From Mesorhizobium sp. WSM4313 (GTDB taxonomy: Bacteria > Pseudomonadota > Alphaproteobacteria > Rhizobiales > Rhizobiaceae), in contig NZ_NSFT01000001.1 of NCBI RefSeq assembly GCF_002294725.1, positions 620,001 through 684,000 on the forward strand: a DNA stretch of 64,000 bases. Direction: 5' to 3'. Below, one piece after another: positions 63,648-64,000 of this stretch (positions are counted from its first letter, which is position 1; each line of letters begins with the position of its first letter). The position numbers and the translations under genes were made by a program. Under the pieces are notes generated by a model. It had not been told where the DNA came from. It ran no database searches and worked only from the letters and a program-made list of their open reading frames with translations.

Positions 63648-64000
63648 TTGGACGCATATCCGATCCATGACATTTTCGTCATCGGCGGCGGCATCAATGG
63701 CTGCGGCATCGCCCGCGACGCTGTTGGCCGCGGATTTTCAGTTTACCTCGCCGAGATGAACGATCTCGCAAGCGGGACCTCCTCCGGTTCGACCAAGCTC
63801 ATCCATGGCGGCCTGCGTTATCTCGAATTCTATGAATTCCGGCTGGTGCGCGAAGCGCTGATGGAGCGCGAGGTTCTGTGGAAGAACGCGCCGCACATCA
63901 TCTGGCCGATGCGCTTCGTGCTGCCCTATGCCAAGGGCCTCAGGCCCGCCTGGCTGATCCGGTTGGGATTGTTCCTTTACGATCATATCGGCGGGCGCAA
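63648..64000 (+). CDS. glpD: Glycerol-3-phosphate dehydrogenase, 5' part
   Basis: The reading frame starts at TTG 63648 with GGAGGA just before it, and it continues off the right edge with 117 codons visible. The FAD-binding motif FVIGGGINGCGIARDAVGRG and the GlpD segment LASGTSSGSTKLIHGGLRYL are diagnostic. It oxidises glycerol-3-phosphate to dihydroxyacetone phosphate and passes electrons to the respiratory chain at the inner membrane. The GlpR gene directly upstream is its expected repressor. About 390 codons should lie beyond the window. Confidence 0.93.
   Translation, partial: MDAYPIHDIFVIGGGINGCGIARDAVGRGFSVYLAEMNDLASGTSSGSTKLIHGGLRYLEFYEFRLVREALMEREVLWKNAPHIIWPMRFVLPYAKGLRPAWLIRLGLFLYDHIGGR

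Overview
The window looks like chromosome from an alphaproteobacterium of the order Hyphomicrobiales, most likely Mesorhizobium or a close relative. The reasons are high GC, CckA, a single-cysteine DksA, SOS boxes of the GAAC-N7-GAAC type, a five-gene urea ABC transporter behind a sigma-54 promoter, the YcjX/YcjF pair, and intergenic palindromes that I recall from mesorhizobia. The genus is an inference from sequence style; no rRNA or tRNA gene is present to confirm it. The window is mostly core and metabolic genes. Both ends cut a gene: a DUF924 gene on the left and glpD on the right.

Layout. 1-4684: DUF924 and a KefB-type cation/proton antiporter (minus), then an AraC regulator and a NepI-like MFS exporter. 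4685-8074: repeat-rich spacer, small secreted protein, GcvA-like LysR regulator, M17 aminopeptidase. 8086-14677: iminopeptidase followed by a complete Dpp/Opp-type ABC transporter, continuous with the aminopeptidase, so peptide uptake and hydrolysis form one unit. 14726-18510: secreted protein, YcjF/YcjX pair and SixA-like phosphatase (minus). 18745-24554: dksA, FliO-like protein, cckA, deoD-type phosphorylase, RHH protein, glyoxalase. 24629-26797: Tat-exported subunit and GMC dehydrogenase. 27553-33401: urtABCDE. 33667-36818: small protein, GGDEF protein, DUF72, GNAT. 36847-43093: uvrA and ssb, each with an SOS box, enclosing clpP and an ArsR/AHSA1 pair. 43128-46298: OsmC, MarC and an AraC regulator. 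46471-54315: gyrA, coaD, two cyclophilins, queA, tgt (queuosine). 54363-56575: membrane glycosyltransferase-like protein, truncated DUF4864 and stand-alone AsnC domain. 56721-61154: ATP-grasp, alpha-E, transglutaminase and Anbu genes. 61214-64000: PLP decarboxylase, glpR, glpD.

Most notable points. (1) The Anbu proteasome-like gene set at 56721-61154 is complete but interrupted by a cassette of about 460 bp at 58158-58615. The cassette has terminal inverted repeats built from 8-bp units and encodes a four-helix-bundle protein of the 23S rRNA intervening-sequence type, apparently without a normal start codon. (2) Three copies of a 15-bp semi-palindromic core at exact 23-bp spacing lie just beyond the uvrA SOS box. 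(3) A perfect-consensus sigma-54 promoter precedes urtA. (4) Tgt and DksA have lost most of their zinc-binding cysteines. (5) Several intergenic palindromes and a five-copy heptamer repeat are present.
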